A stretch of 58,067 bases of DNA from Candidatus Anaeroferrophillus wilburensis (GCA_016934315.1 JAFGSY010000008.1:1-58067); one strand, 5' to 3'. Positions 36,422 through 46,024 are shown, counted from the first letter of the stretch. Program-made: numbers and translations. The notes: generated from the sequence alone by a model not told the origin.

Positions 36422-36763
36422 CTATCGTGATTGAAGCAATTCCTTTAACTGTTCCAAACCCTCCTTTACCCCGGCCAGAAGATCAGGGCATGGCGGCGGT
36501 ATTTTTTTGTGTTGTTTGAGCTGATTCAGTTTTTTTCTGGCGCCGGCAACCGTGAAGCCTTCATCATAGAGAAGGCGCTTAATTTCCAATAGCAATTCCA
36601 AATCTTTACGCTGGTAGAGACGCTGCTTGGAGTTGCTTTTTTCCGGCGAAACCAGCTCAAACTCAGATTCCCAATAACGTAAAACATAAGGTTTTACGTT
36701 AACAATATCGCTCACTTCCCCGATGCGGAAAAAAAGTTTATTGGGTATTCGGCCAGCGTCCAT
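36422..36763 (-). CDS. MerR-family transcriptional regulator
   Basis: The 113-residue protein starts with a winged helix-turn-helix of the MerR type: [26 protein letters not shown] at residues 10-35, followed by [18 protein letters not shown]. The remaining helix is short and no effector domain is visible. This small type occurs downstream of ihfA in many proteobacteria. Its target is unknown. It lies 12 bases after the IHF gene and is followed by tRNA-Pro. Confidence 0.88.
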   Translation of the reverse strand: MDAGRIPNKLFFRIGEVSDIVNVKPYVLRYWESEFELVSPEKSNSKQRLYQRKDLELLLEIKRLLYDEGFTVAGARKKLNQLKQHKKIPPPCPDLLAGVKEGLEQLKELLQSR

Positions 36764-36775
36764 GACAGCTTGTCA

Positions 36776-37054
36776 TCAGCTGTTGTTTATAAGTTTTCGC
36801 AGTACGTTGCTGGGTTTGAAACTCAGAACCCGGCGGGCTGAGATGGTAATCTCTTCGCCGGTTTGCGGATTGCGTCCCCGACGAGCATTCTTGTCCCGGA
36901 TGGTAAAGCTGCCAAAGCCAGAGATCTTGACGTTTTCACCATATTCCAGCTTGTCTTTCATGATTTCAAAAATCATGTCGACAATGCGGGCTGATTCTCG
37001 CTTTGACAACCCTACTTTTTCGTAGATCGTTTCAACGATATCCGCCTTGGTCAT
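36776..37054 (-). CDS. ihfA: Integration host factor alpha subunit
   Basis: The 92-residue protein is an HU/IHF-fold DNA-bending protein. MTKADIVETIYEKVGLSKRESARIVD is the N-terminal helix pair, GFGSFTIRDKNARRGRNPQTGE the beta arm with RNP at its tip. The alpha assignment rests on the match to IhfA and on its position behind pheT, which is conserved in many proteobacteria. It bends DNA for recombination and transcription. It starts about 40 bases after pheT and precedes a merR-type gene. Confidence 0.93.
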   Translation of the reverse strand: MTKADIVETIYEKVGLSKRESARIVDMIFEIMKDKLEYGENVKISGFGSFTIRDKNARRGRNPQTGEEITISARRVLSFKPSNVLRKLINNS

Positions 37055-37093
37055 CGTTAGTCCCCTTTTTTCCCTGTCACACTACATAAAAAA

Positions 37094-39499
37094 TCAGCGT
37101 ATCTGACCGCTGAAGTCCTGTTTGAGCCTTCTACCTATTTTATCGATAATGGCATTTAGCTTATTATCTGTCAAGGTTTTATTCATATCCTGAAAGGTAA
37201 TTCTGAAGGCAATGCTTTTTTTGCCGACCGGAATATTGTCACCTTCATAGAGGTCAAAAACGGCGACCTTGACAATCAACCGGTTGATCGCCGATATGGT
37301 TTCCATCATTTCCGTTGCAGAAATGCTGCGATCGACCAGCACCGCCAGATCCCGTTCAGCGGCCGGATAACGGGGAATGGGCTGGAATGTCGGGCAAAAA
37401 TCTGTGGCTGCGATCAGGGGACTGAGCAGCAATTCAAAGACAAAAATTTCCTGATTGCCGGCAAAATGTACCGCCACATCAGGGTGCAGCTGGCCAAAAC
37501 TGCCGATAAGCTGATCTTCCAGCATGATGGCTGCCGACCGTCCAGGGTGATGGTATGGTTCCGATCCCTTAGCTGAAAAAGAAAAGTGCCGGCCGCATGT
37601 TGAGGAAATTTCTTCAATCATTCCCTTCAGATCAAAGAAATCAATATTCTCAGCTGTAGTGTTAAAATGCTGCGGGTAGCGCTTGCCGCTGGCCACTCCG
37701 GCCAGACAGAGATCCTCCCGGGGGAGCTTTTCCCCGGCCCGGGCAATATAGGTTTTCCCCAGTTCAAACAGGCGTATATCCCTGGTTTGTACCCGGTAAT
37801 TGTCAGCCAGATTCGTTAAAAGGGCCGGCAGGAGGGTTGTTCGCATAGCTGACATTTCTTCCGTCAGCGGATTGCGCAGGTAGACCAGCTGCCGACGGTA
37901 ATCATCGGCGGGGATGGCAAGCCGCTCGAGTGCTTTCGGATTCATGAAGCTATAGTTGATTGCTTCATCGTAGCCGAACGAACGGGCCAGGGATTTAAGG
38001 GTGACCGGCAGACGGTCATCATTAAATCCGCTCCCTCCCTGTTCCCGGATGACGGGCAACGTTGTGGGGATTTTATGGTAGCCATAGACCCTGGCAACTT
38101 CCTCAATCAGGTCCGCTTCCCGGTCGATATCGAAACGGTATGAGGGAGGGAGGACCGTCTGGCTGGTGTCCGTGGCCTCGACAATCGTAAAGTTGAGCCC
38201 GGAAAGAATAGTTCTGACTGTTTCAGCTGTCAGCTCAGTACCCAGCAGCCGGTTGGTATAATCGGTGCGGATGGTGATTGCCGTCGGCTGGTGCGGCAGA
38301 GGATGAATATCCAGCCGCTCGGCAACAATCTCCGCCTTGGCCAGCTGAGCCAGCAGTTCAATAGCCCGATCGGCGGCCCGTTCAGTTCCCAGGGGATCAA
38401 CACCCCGTTCAAAACGGTAGGATGACTCGGTAGAAAGTCCCAGGAGCCGTGATGACCGACGGATTGAGGCCGGCTGAAAATATGCGCTTTCGATTAATAT
38501 ATTTCTGGTTCGGTCGGTGATTTCGGAGTTCAATCCCCCCATAATTCCGGCCACGGCCACCGGCCCCCTGCCGTCACAGATCATCAGGGTATCCTGATCC
38601 AGCGGCCGTTCGATTTCATCAAGGGTGACAAAGGTTTTGTCCTGAGCTGCCTTGCGGACAATAATAGTTTGATCGGTCAGCGACTCCAGGTCAAAGGCAT
38701 GGAGCGGCTGACCAGTTTCCAGCATCACATAGTTGGTGATGTCAACAACATTGTTGATGGACCGGACGCCGGCCGCCTGAAGCCGCTGCTTCATCCAGAG
38801 CGGTGAGTCGGCCAGCACGATATTTTTCGCCACCCGACCCACGTAGCGGGGGCACAGGTCGGGATCTTGGATGCTTATGGACACCAGGTCGGCATTCTTC
38901 TCGTTGCTTTCGGCATATGTCGGGGTAGGATAGGAGAACTGGCGGTTGAAGAGGGCGGCGATTTCTCTGGCAACCCCGATGACACTCAGGCAGTCGCCCC
39001 GATTGGGGGTGATTTCCACTTCAAGAATATGGTCGTCAAGTTCCAGGTAGTGAAAAAGGGGTATGCCCAGCGGTGCGGATTCAGGGAGAATAATAATTCC
39101 TGCCGATTCCTCTTCCAGGGCCAACTCAGCAGCGGAACAAAGCATGCCGGAGGAGGAGATTCCCCTGATTTTAGCTTTTTTTATGGTTATGCCGCCCGGC
39201 AGCCTGGTGCCAACCGGGGCCATGGCTACATGATCACCTGCTTTCATGTTGGTGGCGCCGCAGATAATCGAAAAACTTTCGCTGCCGTCAAAGACAGTGC
39301 AGAGAGAGAGTTTGTCGGCCTGGGGGTGTTTCTCCATCCCGGTGATTTGGGCGGTAACCACACTGGACAGATCCGGGTTGACGGTGGGCATCACCCCGGC
39401 AACTTCCAGACCGGACATGGTCAGCCGTTCGGCAGCCTCAGCAGGAGCAATACCTGTAAGGTCAACAAAATCACCTATCCATCGCCAGCTGACGTTCAT
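37094..39499 (-). CDS. pheT: Phenylalanyl-tRNA synthetase beta subunit
   Basis: The 801-residue protein matches PheT in length (about 795 in E. coli). An EMAP-type tRNA-binding domain lies at about residues 40-150 (VVTAQITGMEKHPQADKLSL), the B3/B4 editing region at about 205-380, B5 at about 400-475 and the ferredoxin-like anticodon-binding domain at the C terminus (FPRYPAAERDLAVLVD). With PheS it charges tRNA-Phe in the cytoplasm. It begins nine bases after pheS. Confidence 0.96.
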   Translation of the reverse strand: MNVSWRWIGDFVDLTGIAPAEAAERLTMSGLEVAGVMPTVNPDLSSVVTAQITGMEKHPQADKLSLCTVFDGSESFSIICGATNMKAGDHVAMAPVGTRLPGGITIKKAKIRGISSSGMLCSAAELALEEESAGIIILPESAPLGIPLFHYLELDDHILEVEITPNRGDCLSVIGVAREIAALFNRQFSYPTPTYAESNEKNADLVSISIQDPDLCPRYVGRVAKNIVLADSPLWMKQRLQAAGVRSINNVVDITNYVMLETGQPLHAFDLESLTDQTIIVRKAAQDKTFVTLDEIERPLDQDTLMICDGRGPVAVAGIMGGLNSEITDRTRNILIESAYFQPASIRRSSRLLGLSTESSYRFERGVDPLGTERAADRAIELLAQLAKAEIVAERLDIHPLPHQPTAITIRTDYTNRLLGTELTAETVRTILSGLNFTIVEATDTSQTVLPPSYRFDIDREADLIEEVARVYGYHKIPTTLPVIREQGGSGFNDDRLPVTLKSLARSFGYDEAINYSFMNPKALERLAIPADDYRRQLVYLRNPLTEEMSAMRTTLLPALLTNLADNYRVQTRDIRLFELGKTYIARAGEKLPREDLCLAGVASGKRYPQHFNTTAENIDFFDLKGMIEEISSTCGRHFSFSAKGSEPYHHPGRSAAIMLEDQLIGSFGQLHPDVAVHFAGNQEIFVFELLLSPLIAATDFCPTFQPIPRYPAAERDLAVLVDRSISATEMMETISAINRLIVKVAVFDLYEGDNIPVGKKSIAFRITFQDMNKTLTDNKLNAIIDKIGRRLKQDFSGQIR

Positions 39500-39508
39500 T
39501 GAATATCC

Positions 39509-40525
39509 TTAAAATTGTTGGAGAAAACGATCATCATTGGTGAAGAAGAGTCGTAGATCATCGATTTGGTAGCGCAGCATGGCCAGTCGTTCAACCCCCA
39601 TGCCAAAGGCAAAACCGCTGACCGCTTCAGGATCGTAATTGACCGCCTTGTAGACTGCCGGATCGACCATGCCGCATCCCAAAACTTCCAACCAGCCGGT
39701 ATTGCCGCATACCCGGCAGCCTTTGCCGGCACAGATGACGCAGGCAATGTCGACTTCAGCACTTGGTTCAGTAAAGGGAAAGTAGCTGGGTCGGAAGCGG
39801 ACCTTGACGTGAGGAGTGAAAAAGAGATGCAGGAATTCGGTGAGCACCCCCTTGAGATCGGCAAAGGTTATGCGGCTGTCCACCATCAACCCTTCAACCT
39901 GGTGAAACATGGGGGTATGGGTAAGATCGGAATCACAGCGGTAGACTTTGCCGGGAACAATGACAAATACCGGCGGCTGCTGCTGTTCCATGACTCTAAT
40001 CTGCACCGGTGAGGTATGGGTGCGCAGGACAACGTCATCACTGACATAGAAGGTGTCCTGCATCTGCCGGGCCGGATGGTCCTGGGGAATATTCAGAGCT
40101 TCAAAATTATAGTAATCAAGCTCTACTTCCGGCCCCCTGGCAACCGTAAAACCCATACGAATAAAAATGGCGGTGATGTCATCAATGACCAGCGAGATGG
40201 GATGCTGATGGCCGTAAAACTGCCGTCGGCCGGGCAACCCGATGTCAATGGTTCCAGCCATCAACTGATGCTGCCGGGCTTCCAATCCAAGACGCTTCTT
40301 AGCTGCTTCCAGATCTGCAGCCAGTTGTTCCTTGATCTCATTGGCCAGCTGTCCCATTGCCGGGCGCTGGTCAGCCGGCAGGGTGCCGAGGGTTTTCAGC
40401 AGGGAAGTGATCTCGCCTTTGCGGCCGAGAAATCGGATCCTGACATCCTCTACTTCCTCAACCGTAGCAATGGCGGCCAATGCCTGGCGGGCATCGTCAA
40501 GCAGTTGATTAAGCCTGTTTTCCAT
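39509..40525 (-). CDS. pheS: Phenylalanyl-tRNA synthetase alpha subunit
   Basis: The 338-residue protein has the N-terminal coiled coil typical of PheS (residues about 1-85). The class II catalytic core follows: motif 2 around VYRCDSDLTHTPMFHQVEGL and motif 3 around AFGMGVERLAMLRY. It is the catalytic partner of PheT. It starts six bases after rplT, so pheS is in one operon with the upstream ribosomal genes. Confidence 0.97.
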   Translation of the reverse strand: MENRLNQLLDDARQALAAIATVEEVEDVRIRFLGRKGEITSLLKTLGTLPADQRPAMGQLANEIKEQLAADLEAAKKRLGLEARQHQLMAGTIDIGLPGRRQFYGHQHPISLVIDDITAIFIRMGFTVARGPEVELDYYNFEALNIPQDHPARQMQDTFYVSDDVVLRTHTSPVQIRVMEQQQPPVFVIVPGKVYRCDSDLTHTPMFHQVEGLMVDSRITFADLKGVLTEFLHLFFTPHVKVRFRPSYFPFTEPSAEVDIACVICAGKGCRVCGNTGWLEVLGCGMVDPAVYKAVNYDPEAVSGFAFGMGVERLAMLRYQIDDLRLFFTNDDRFLQQF

Positions 40526-40530
40526 TACCC

Positions 40531-40890
40531 CTAGCCGTTAAGCGCCGTGGCAGCCAGATCAACGAATTTGCCAAAAGATGAGGGATCATTAACCGCAATA
40601 TCCGCCAGGATCTTACGATCAACCTCAACGTTTGCCTTGGTCAGGCCATTGATCAGCCGGCTGTAGGACATGCCGTGCAGTCGGGCGGCGGCATTAATTC
40701 TGGTAATCCACAGGGTGCGGAAATCACGTTTTTTGACCCGCCGGTCCCGATAGGCATAATTGAGCGCCCGATCAACGGTTTCCACCGCGTTCCGGTACAG
40801 CTTGCTCCGGGCACCACGATAGCCGCGGGCCAACTTCAAAACTTTTTTATGTCGGCGGGTAGCTTTGAACCCACCTTTTACTCTAGGCAT
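40531..40890 (-). CDS. rplT: 50S ribosomal protein L20
   Basis: The 119-residue protein is full-length L20 (E. coli 118): [20 protein letters not shown] at the N terminus and [20 protein letters not shown] near residue 75. It is needed to begin 50S assembly and in other bacteria represses its own operon. The L35-L20 gap here holds a 7-bp hairpin (TGTCGCC with GGCGACA, about 40920-40950) that might be part of such control; that is only a suggestion. Confidence 0.97.
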   Translation of the reverse strand: MPRVKGGFKATRRHKKVLKLARGYRGARSKLYRNAVETVDRALNYAYRDRRVKKRDFRTLWITRINAAARLHGMSYSRLINGLTKANVEVDRKILADIAVNDPSSFGKFVDLAATALNG

Positions 40891-40976
40891 TGAAAACTCC
40901 TTAGATCATCTGTCGCTACTGTCGCCTTTATGGCACAGGCGGCGACAATCGGTTGTTCCGTCAGTCAGCTACCCGC

Positions 40977-41174
40977 CTACAGGTAGGGCAGCATCCTGAT
41001 GATTCCTCTTGCGTTGGACGCATCGACAATCGTCGATTTGCGGAGATTCCGCTTTCTTTTCCTTGATTTGCAGCTCAGGAGATGGCTGGCATAAGCCTTT
41101 CTCCGGACAATCTTGCCGGTACCGGTAGTTTTAAAGCGTTTCCGTGCACCGCTGTTTGATTTCATCTTTGGCAT
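40977..41174 (-). CDS. rpmI: 50S ribosomal protein L35
   Basis: The 65-residue protein is typical L35: [21 protein letters not shown] at the start, then a basic [21 protein letters not shown]. It is the usual partner between infC and rplT. It lies 35 bases downstream of infC. Confidence 0.96.
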   Translation of the reverse strand: MPKMKSNSGARKRFKTTGTGKIVRRKAYASHLLSCKSRKRKRNLRKSTIVDASNARGIIRMLPYL

Positions 41175-41209
41175 TGTTAACTCCTTGTCATCCTACATCA
41201 ATAGCATAT

Positions 41210-41737
41210 TTATGGCTGGCGCTTCTTTTTAACCGGGGCCAGCACCAGAGACAACTGACGTCCTTCCCGTTGGACCTGCTGCTCCACTACGCCATGCTCT
41301 TTAACGGCTTCTACAACCCGTCCCAGCAGTTCAATCCCCTGATCGGTGTAAGCCATCTCCCGGCCGCGAAAACGGATGGTGATTTTAGCTTTATCACCTT
41401 CCTCAAGGAACCGGATGACATGCTTGATTTTAAAATTAAAATCATGGGAGTCGGTCCGAGGCCGCATTTTAACTTCTTTAACCTGGATGGTGGTCTGTTT
41501 CTTTTTGGCTTCCTGGGCCTTCTTGCTCTGCTGGTACTTAAACTTCCCATAATCCATGATCTTGCAGACTGGTGGATCGGCATTGGGTGATACTTCCACC
41601 AGATCAAGCCCTCGCTCACTGGCAATATCCAGCGCTTCATCGATGGTTACAATGCCGAGCTGACTGCTGTTGTCGTCTATGAGCCGGACGCTGCCAACTT
41701 TTATCTGTCGATTGACTCGTGTGCGTTCAGTTGCTAT
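41210..41737 (-). CDS. infC: Translation initiation factor IF-3, starting at an ATA codon
   Basis: IF-3 prevents 30S-50S joining and checks start codons. The full 175-residue protein needs a start at 41737, where the codon is ATA (AUA in RNA), followed by [13 protein letters not shown], the correct IF-3 N terminus. AGGAGG lies eight bases upstream, and no ATG, GTG or TTG exists earlier that would keep the N terminus. The first standard start in frame is a GTG at 41599, which would remove 46 conserved residues (through [12 protein letters not shown]). E. coli infC uses AUU, so rare starts are known for autoregulation in this gene; AUA is another poor codon of the same type. The start overlaps the last 11 bases of thrS. 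Confidence 0.9.
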   Translation of the reverse strand: MATERTRVNRQIKVGSVRLIDDNSSQLGIVTIDEALDIASERGLDLVEVSPNADPPVCKIMDYGKFKYQQSKKAQEAKKKQTTIQVKEVKMRPRTDSHDFNFKIKHVIRFLEEGDKAKITIRFRGREMAYTDQGIELLGRVVEAVKEHGVVEQQVQREGRQLSLVLAPVKKKRQP

Positions 41738-43682
41738 GGGAATTTCCTCCTGTTACCTGGCGTTGACATTCCTGCTTGAGGTAGGCGCTGAATTGCTCAA
41801 CGGTCATGGGCGCCAGATTTTCGCCCTTTTCCCGTTTCCTCGATGTTACGGTGCCATCGGCCACTTCCTGATCGCCAATGATCAGCATGTAAGGCACCTT
41901 TTCCATTTGGGCCTCCCTGATTTTGTAGCCCAGTTTCTCATTGCGAAAATCAGTTTCCACCCGGATCTCATCCCGGCGTAATGCTTCAGCGACCAGCCTG
42001 CCGTAGGCTATGTGGTCGTCGGTGACCGTCAGCACCTTAACTTGGACCGGTGAAAGCCACAGGGGAAAGGCGCCGGCAAAATGTTCAATGAGAACACCGA
42101 TAAACCGTTCAATGGACCCCAGAATAACCCTATGGAGCATGACCGGCCGGTGTTTTTCGCCATCGGTGCCAATGTAGCTTAAATCAAAACGTTCCGGGAG
42201 GGTGAAGTCACACTGAATAGTGGCGCACTGCCACTGGCGGTTCAAGGCGTCCTTCAGTTTAATGTCAATCTTTGGTCCATAAAAGGCACCGTCGCCAGCG
42301 TTGATGTCGTATGCCAGCCGGTTGCGTTCAAGGGCCTGGGTCAAGGCGTTGGTTGCCCGTTCCCAGTCTTCGTCACTGCCGATGGAGTCGGCCGGCCGGG
42401 TACTGAGCTCCAAATCAAAAGCAAACCCGAAGACCTGCATGACATCAGCAACGAAAGCAATGACCGCGGTTATTTCATCCTGCAGTTGCTCCGGGGTGCA
42501 GATAATATGTGCGTCATCCTGCGTAAACCCCCGGACTCTGAGCAGTCCATGGAGGACGCCTGATTTTTCGTGCCGATAGACAGTCCCAAGCTCAAAATAG
42601 CGCTGGGGCAAATCCCGGTAACTGCGAACCTTGGCTTTGTAGATCATCATATGGGCCAGGCAGTTCATCGGCTTAATGCCGTACTCCTGATCCTCGATCC
42701 GGGTGAAATACATATTTTCCCGGTAATGATCAAAATGACCGGACTGCTTCCAGAGTTCCTGCTTTAACAGCTGGGGGCCAATGACAATCTGATAGCCACG
42801 CTTCAGGTGTTCGCGTTTTTCAAAATCCTCCAGCAGGGTGCGGAGCAAGGCCCCTTTGGGGTGCCAGATGACGAAGCCGGCGCCCACTTCATCCTGGATG
42901 CTGAATAGTTCCAGCTCTTTTCCCAGCTTCCGGTGATCCCGGCGCTTGGCTTCTTCCAGCATCGAGAGATGGTTCAGGAGCTGTTCCTTGCCGGGAAAGG
43001 CTGTGCCATAAATGCGCTGCAGCATTTTGTTGTGCTCATCACCGCGCCAGTAGGCCCCGGCGACACTCAACAGTTTGACGCAGCCTTTCAGCAGCCCGGT
43101 CCTGGGAATATGGGGGCCCCGGCAGAGATCAACAAAATCACCAACCCGATAGAGAGAGATGGTTTCGTCTTCGGGCAGTTCATTGATCAGTTCCATCTTA
43201 TAAGTTTCACCCAGGGAACTGAACAAAGCCAACGCTTCCTCCCGGCTGACTTCCTGGCGGGAGAAAACCATATTTTTCTTGATCAGCTCCTTCATCTTTT
43301 TCTCGATGTTCTTGAGATCATCGGGGGTGAAGGACTGATCGCGGTCAAAATCATAATAAAAGCCATCGTCGATGGCCGGCCCAATAGTAACTTTTACCTC
43401 GGGGAACAGGGCTTTAACCGCTTCAGCCATGACATGGGCGGCACTGTGGCGGAGAATGTCCAATCCTTCAGGTGAAGAGGAATCAATCAGTCCAACCTCT
43501 TCACCGCCAGCCGGGATGGCAGAGGTGTCCACCAGTCTGCTGCCCACACGGGCGGCAACAATCCGGGATTTAACCCCTGGATGTTGCTCGGCGATGAGCT
43601 GGTCCACATTTTTCCCCGTTTCGTCCGCAATGATAACCAGGGTGTTTTCGGCAGATTGTAATGCGACCATTGGTGCTTGCAA
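41727..43682 (-). CDS. thrS: Threonyl-tRNA synthetase
   Basis: The 651-residue protein has the ThrRS order: TGS domain at about residues 14-70, editing domain with [12 protein letters not shown] (zinc-site H) at about 80-235, class II catalytic core with motif 2 [33 protein letters not shown] and motif 3 [16 protein letters not shown], and the anticodon domain at the end. E. coli ThrRS has 642 residues. I took TTG at 43682 with GGAAG eleven bases upstream; ATG at 43670 is possible and shortens the protein by four residues. The stop codon overlaps the infC start. Confidence 0.95.
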   Translation of the reverse strand: MQAPMVALQSAENTLVIIADETGKNVDQLIAEQHPGVKSRIVAARVGSRLVDTSAIPAGGEEVGLIDSSSPEGLDILRHSAAHVMAEAVKALFPEVKVTIGPAIDDGFYYDFDRDQSFTPDDLKNIEKKMKELIKKNMVFSRQEVSREEALALFSSLGETYKMELINELPEDETISLYRVGDFVDLCRGPHIPRTGLLKGCVKLLSVAGAYWRGDEHNKMLQRIYGTAFPGKEQLLNHLSMLEEAKRRDHRKLGKELELFSIQDEVGAGFVIWHPKGALLRTLLEDFEKREHLKRGYQIVIGPQLLKQELWKQSGHFDHYRENMYFTRIEDQEYGIKPMNCLAHMMIYKAKVRSYRDLPQRYFELGTVYRHEKSGVLHGLLRVRGFTQDDAHIICTPEQLQDEITAVIAFVADVMQVFGFAFDLELSTRPADSIGSDEDWERATNALTQALERNRLAYDINAGDGAFYGPKIDIKLKDALNRQWQCATIQCDFTLPERFDLSYIGTDGEKHRPVMLHRVILGSIERFIGVLIEHFAGAFPLWLSPVQVKVLTVTDDHIAYGRLVAEALRRDEIRVETDFRNEKLGYKIREAQMEKVPYMLIIGDQEVADGTVTSRKREKGENLAPMTVEQFSAYLKQECQRQVTGGNSHSN

Positions 43683-43705
43683 TGTCCAGCTGACTTCCGT
43701 TCGGA

Positions 43706-43749
43706 ATAAAAAATAAAGGCATCGATGCTTCCTGAGGGTCCGATGCCTT
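43706..43749 (-). terminator. Intrinsic terminator-like hairpin between the thrS promoter and thrS
   Basis: On the minus strand a perfect 9-bp stem, AAGGCATCG with CGATGCCTT, closes a 16-base loop and is followed by TTTATTTTTTATT. It ends about 24 bases before the thrS start. It may terminate the tRNA-Val transcript, and because a promoter-like element lies upstream of it, it may also act as an attenuator of thrS. No T-box consensus is visible in the short leader. Confidence 0.8.
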
Positions 43750-43763
43750 GCCTAACATGCCCT

Positions 43764-43792
43764 GCTTTATGCGAACACAAGGATTGTGTCAA
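43764..43792 (-). promoter_or_regulatory. Probable thrS promoter
   Basis: On the minus strand a perfect -35 TTGACA (43787-43792) is followed after 17 bases by TAAAGC (43764-43769), a weak -10. It starts four bases after the tRNA-Val CCA end. Transcription from it would begin about 10 bases before the hairpin and cross it before thrS. Confidence 0.5.
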
Positions 43793-43795
43793 TAA

Positions 43796-43870
43796 TGGTA
43801 GGCGCAGGCGGTTTTGAACCGCCGACCTCTACCGTGTCAAGGTAGCGCTCTCCCCCTGAGCTATGCGCCT
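43796..43870 (-). tRNA. tRNA-Val (anticodon GAC)
   Basis: On the minus strand a full 75-base cloverleaf with encoded CCA is visible. The acceptor pairs AGGCGCA with TGCGCCT. The anticodon stem CTACC/GGTAG encloses TTGACAC, so the anticodon is GAC. It lies at the head of the thrS-infC-rpmI-rplT-pheST operon. Confidence 0.97.
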
Positions 43871-44286
43871 GGATAAAATCTCCCGTTTAAGGGCCTTGTT
43901 TGTAAACAATTTTCTATCGCCTTGTCAAGATTTTTTCTTGAAATTAGCGATTCAATTCAACGATTTTCTTAATAAACCAAAGAATCTCCGCTCTGCGCTT
44001 CTGATGCTAAGCCAAAACATCAGTATGATTGCTCGAGAACGGTTCGCTGGTGGGAATGGCTATGGTGTGAAAGGTCTCTTTATGCCGGTAAACCGTACCG
44101 GTTTGCTGGGAGTGCTGCCTCCGTGCTGCCGGCGTTGGAAAGTGGAGACCCGGCAGGGGACAGAAGACCGCAGACAACCATTATGCTATCCTTAAAATGT
44201 CTGAAAAGAACACACGTCCTATGAAGATGGAGACAGCCGTCAATAAAGCAATGTGATGCCGTCAGAACGCATAATGGCTTTGAGGT
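43871..44286. other. 416-base gap between cysS end and tRNA-Val
   Basis: Apart from the tRNA-Val promoter at 43900-43928, I see no gene here. The first 100 bases are AT-rich; about 44085-44100 has a small palindrome (CCGGTAAACCGTACCGG). A 110-codon plus-strand frame (43863-44195) begins inside the tRNA gene and has no recognisable content, so I leave it out. Confidence 0.45.
43900..43928 (-). promoter_or_regulatory. tRNA-Val promoter
   Basis: On the minus strand TTGACA (43923-43928) and TTACAA (43900-43905) are separated by exactly 17 bases, ending about 30 bases before the tRNA 5' end. This is a strong sigma-70-type promoter in the right place for the tRNA and perhaps the whole translation operon. 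Confidence 0.75.
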
Positions 44287-45732
44287 CTATTTTCGTTGCC
44301 ACCCGGTGCCTTCGGCGGTATCCTTGAGGATGATGCCGATGGCGGCCAGCCGGTCACGGATGCTATCAGCTGCCGCCCATTGTTTTTCTTTGCGGGCCTG
44401 GTTCCGCTGCTCAATCAGCTGCTGGATTTCCTCCTCACTTATGGAGAGTGTTTCTTCATGGCCTTTGCTTTTGAGGAATGCAGCCGGCTCACTTTGCAGG
44501 ATGCCCAGGATGTCAGCCATTTCTTTGATCTGGGCATGGGCAGTCAGGAGGTCATTGCCATCGTGCAGGTCGTGGTTATCCAGGAAACGGTTGATACATT
44601 TGCCGGCGTCAAACAGGCATCCAACTGCTAATGCAGTGTTGAAGTCATCGTCCATGGCAGCGATAAAGCTGTTTTTGATGGCGGCGATTTCATCGGTGAG
44701 TGCGGTACGGGTTTTCTCTGGCGACGGGGATGTTCCCCCCGCATTCTGGCAGGCTGTCTGCAGTCGTTCCAAAGCCTGGTAGAGCCGGGTCAGTCCTGTG
44801 CCGGCGGCATCCATATTCTCCCAGGAAAAATCGATGGGTGAACGATAGTGGCTTGCAAGAATGAACAGTCGCAGAGTCTCGGGGTGGTATTTCTGCAGAA
44901 TCTCACGGATAGTGAAAAAATTGCCAAGCGATTTGGACATCTTTTCTTTATTGATATTGACAAAACCGTTGTGCAGCCAGTAGCGGACAAAGGGTTTGCC
45001 GGTGGCTCCTTCGGATTGAGCAATTTCATTTTCATGGTGGGGGAAAACCAGATCTTTGCCGCCGCCATGAATATCAAAGGTTTCTCCCAGCAGGTATTGG
45101 CTCATGGCCGAGCACTCGATATGCCATCCAGGACGGCCACTGCCCCAGGGGCTGTTCCATGACGGTTCTCCTGGCTTGCTCTTTTTCCAGAGGGCAAAGT
45201 CCAGGGGTGATTCCTTGCGGTCATCCACGTCGATGCGGGCTCCGGACAGCAGATCGTCAATTTTTTTGCCGGAAAGTTTGCCGTAGGCGGGAAAATTTTT
45301 AATCCGAAAGAAAACATCACCATCGACGGTGTAGGCAAGGCCGTTGGCCTCCAGCTTCTGCACCAGCGCAATGATGTGTTCAATATGGTCGGTTGCCCGT
45401 GGTTCAGCGGTGGGGCGCTTCAGCTGCAGGCGATCCATGTCAGTATAAAACTCACGGATGTAGTTTTTCGCCAGCTGCTTCCAGGTTGTCTGCTGCTCTT
45501 CGGCCCGCCTAATGATTTTATCATCAACATCAGTGAAATTACGGACATATTTGACATCATAGCCTTTATAGCTCAGGTAGCGATAGATGACATCAAAGAC
45601 GATCAGGGAACGGGCGTGGCCAATATGGCACAGGTCATAGACGGTGACGCCGCAGGCGTAGATGCCGACCTTGCGGTCGAACAGTGGAACGAACTCTTCC
45701 TTTTTTCCCGTCAGGGTGTTGTAAACCTGCAA
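44287..45732 (-). CDS. cysS: Cysteinyl-tRNA synthetase
   Basis: The 481-residue protein has the class I HIGH motif in CHIGHARS near residue 38, the zinc residues (ACGVT; later WHIECSAMS; HHENEIAQS) and the KMSKS motif in NKEKMSKSLGNF near residue 272. E. coli CysRS has 461 residues. The true start is a TTG at 45732 with AAGGAGAG six bases upstream and LQVYNTL as the usual N terminus; a longer frame to 45792 lies in the promoter leader. It charges tRNA-Cys and is monocistronic here. Confidence 0.96.
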   Translation of the reverse strand: MQVYNTLTGKKEEFVPLFDRKVGIYACGVTVYDLCHIGHARSLIVFDVIYRYLSYKGYDVKYVRNFTDVDDKIIRRAEEQQTTWKQLAKNYIREFYTDMDRLQLKRPTAEPRATDHIEHIIALVQKLEANGLAYTVDGDVFFRIKNFPAYGKLSGKKIDDLLSGARIDVDDRKESPLDFALWKKSKPGEPSWNSPWGSGRPGWHIECSAMSQYLLGETFDIHGGGKDLVFPHHENEIAQSEGATGKPFVRYWLHNGFVNINKEKMSKSLGNFFTIREILQKYHPETLRLFILASHYRSPIDFSWENMDAAGTGLTRLYQALERLQTACQNAGGTSPSPEKTRTALTDEIAAIKNSFIAAMDDDFNTALAVGCLFDAGKCINRFLDNHDLHDGNDLLTAHAQIKEMADILGILQSEPAAFLKSKGHEETLSISEEEIQQLIEQRNQARKEKQWAAADSIRDRLAAIGIILKDTAEGTGWQRK

Positions 45733-45790
45733 AAAAACTCTCCTTTTCAGGGTTGTAGTTGGGTATTGTCCTCGTGGATAAAACAGAATC

Positions 45791-45820
45791 ATTATAAAAT
45801 TTTTACCTGCTTAAAGTCAA
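45791..45820 (-). promoter_or_regulatory. cysS promoter
   Basis: On the minus strand TTGACT (45815-45820) and a perfect TATAAT (45791-45796) lie 18 bases apart. The predicted transcript starts about 50 bases before the TTG start of cysS, which argues for that start over the longer frame. Confidence 0.7.
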
Positions 45821-45920
45821 TACTTTTCCCGTGTGGCATCCACCAGGGGAAGCTGCCTGGTAAATCCGACTATCGGGCTTTGCGGGTGCAGATATTATAC
45901 TGTGAACAATATAATTATCC

Positions 45921-45949
45921 TTGACTAACGCGAAAATATCAGTCATAAA
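45921..45949 (+). promoter_or_regulatory. Probable metF promoter
   Basis: TTGACT at 45921-45926 and CATAAA at 45944-45949 are 17 bases apart on the plus strand, about 75 bases before the short metF gene. The -10 match is moderate. Together with the cysS promoter this makes the 292-base gap a divergent promoter region. Confidence 0.45.
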
Positions 45950-46024
45950 AATGGTCGATTTAGGTAGGTCAGGTTGTAGTAGGAAATTTCCGTTAACCCG
46001 TTTTAAGCTTATGGAGGGATGCTG

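Noticed and set aside
40891-40976. L20-type autoregulatory RNA between L35 and L20
   Set aside because: Only a 7-bp hairpin is visible in 86 bases; too little to claim a regulatory element as a separate feature.
43683-43795. T-box riboswitch before thrS
   Set aside because: The leader is too short and no T-box sequence (AGGGTGGNACCGCG) or specifier loop is visible.
43863-44195. 110-codon plus-strand frame near tRNA-Val
   Set aside because: It begins inside the tRNA gene and crosses the tRNA promoter; no domain is seen.
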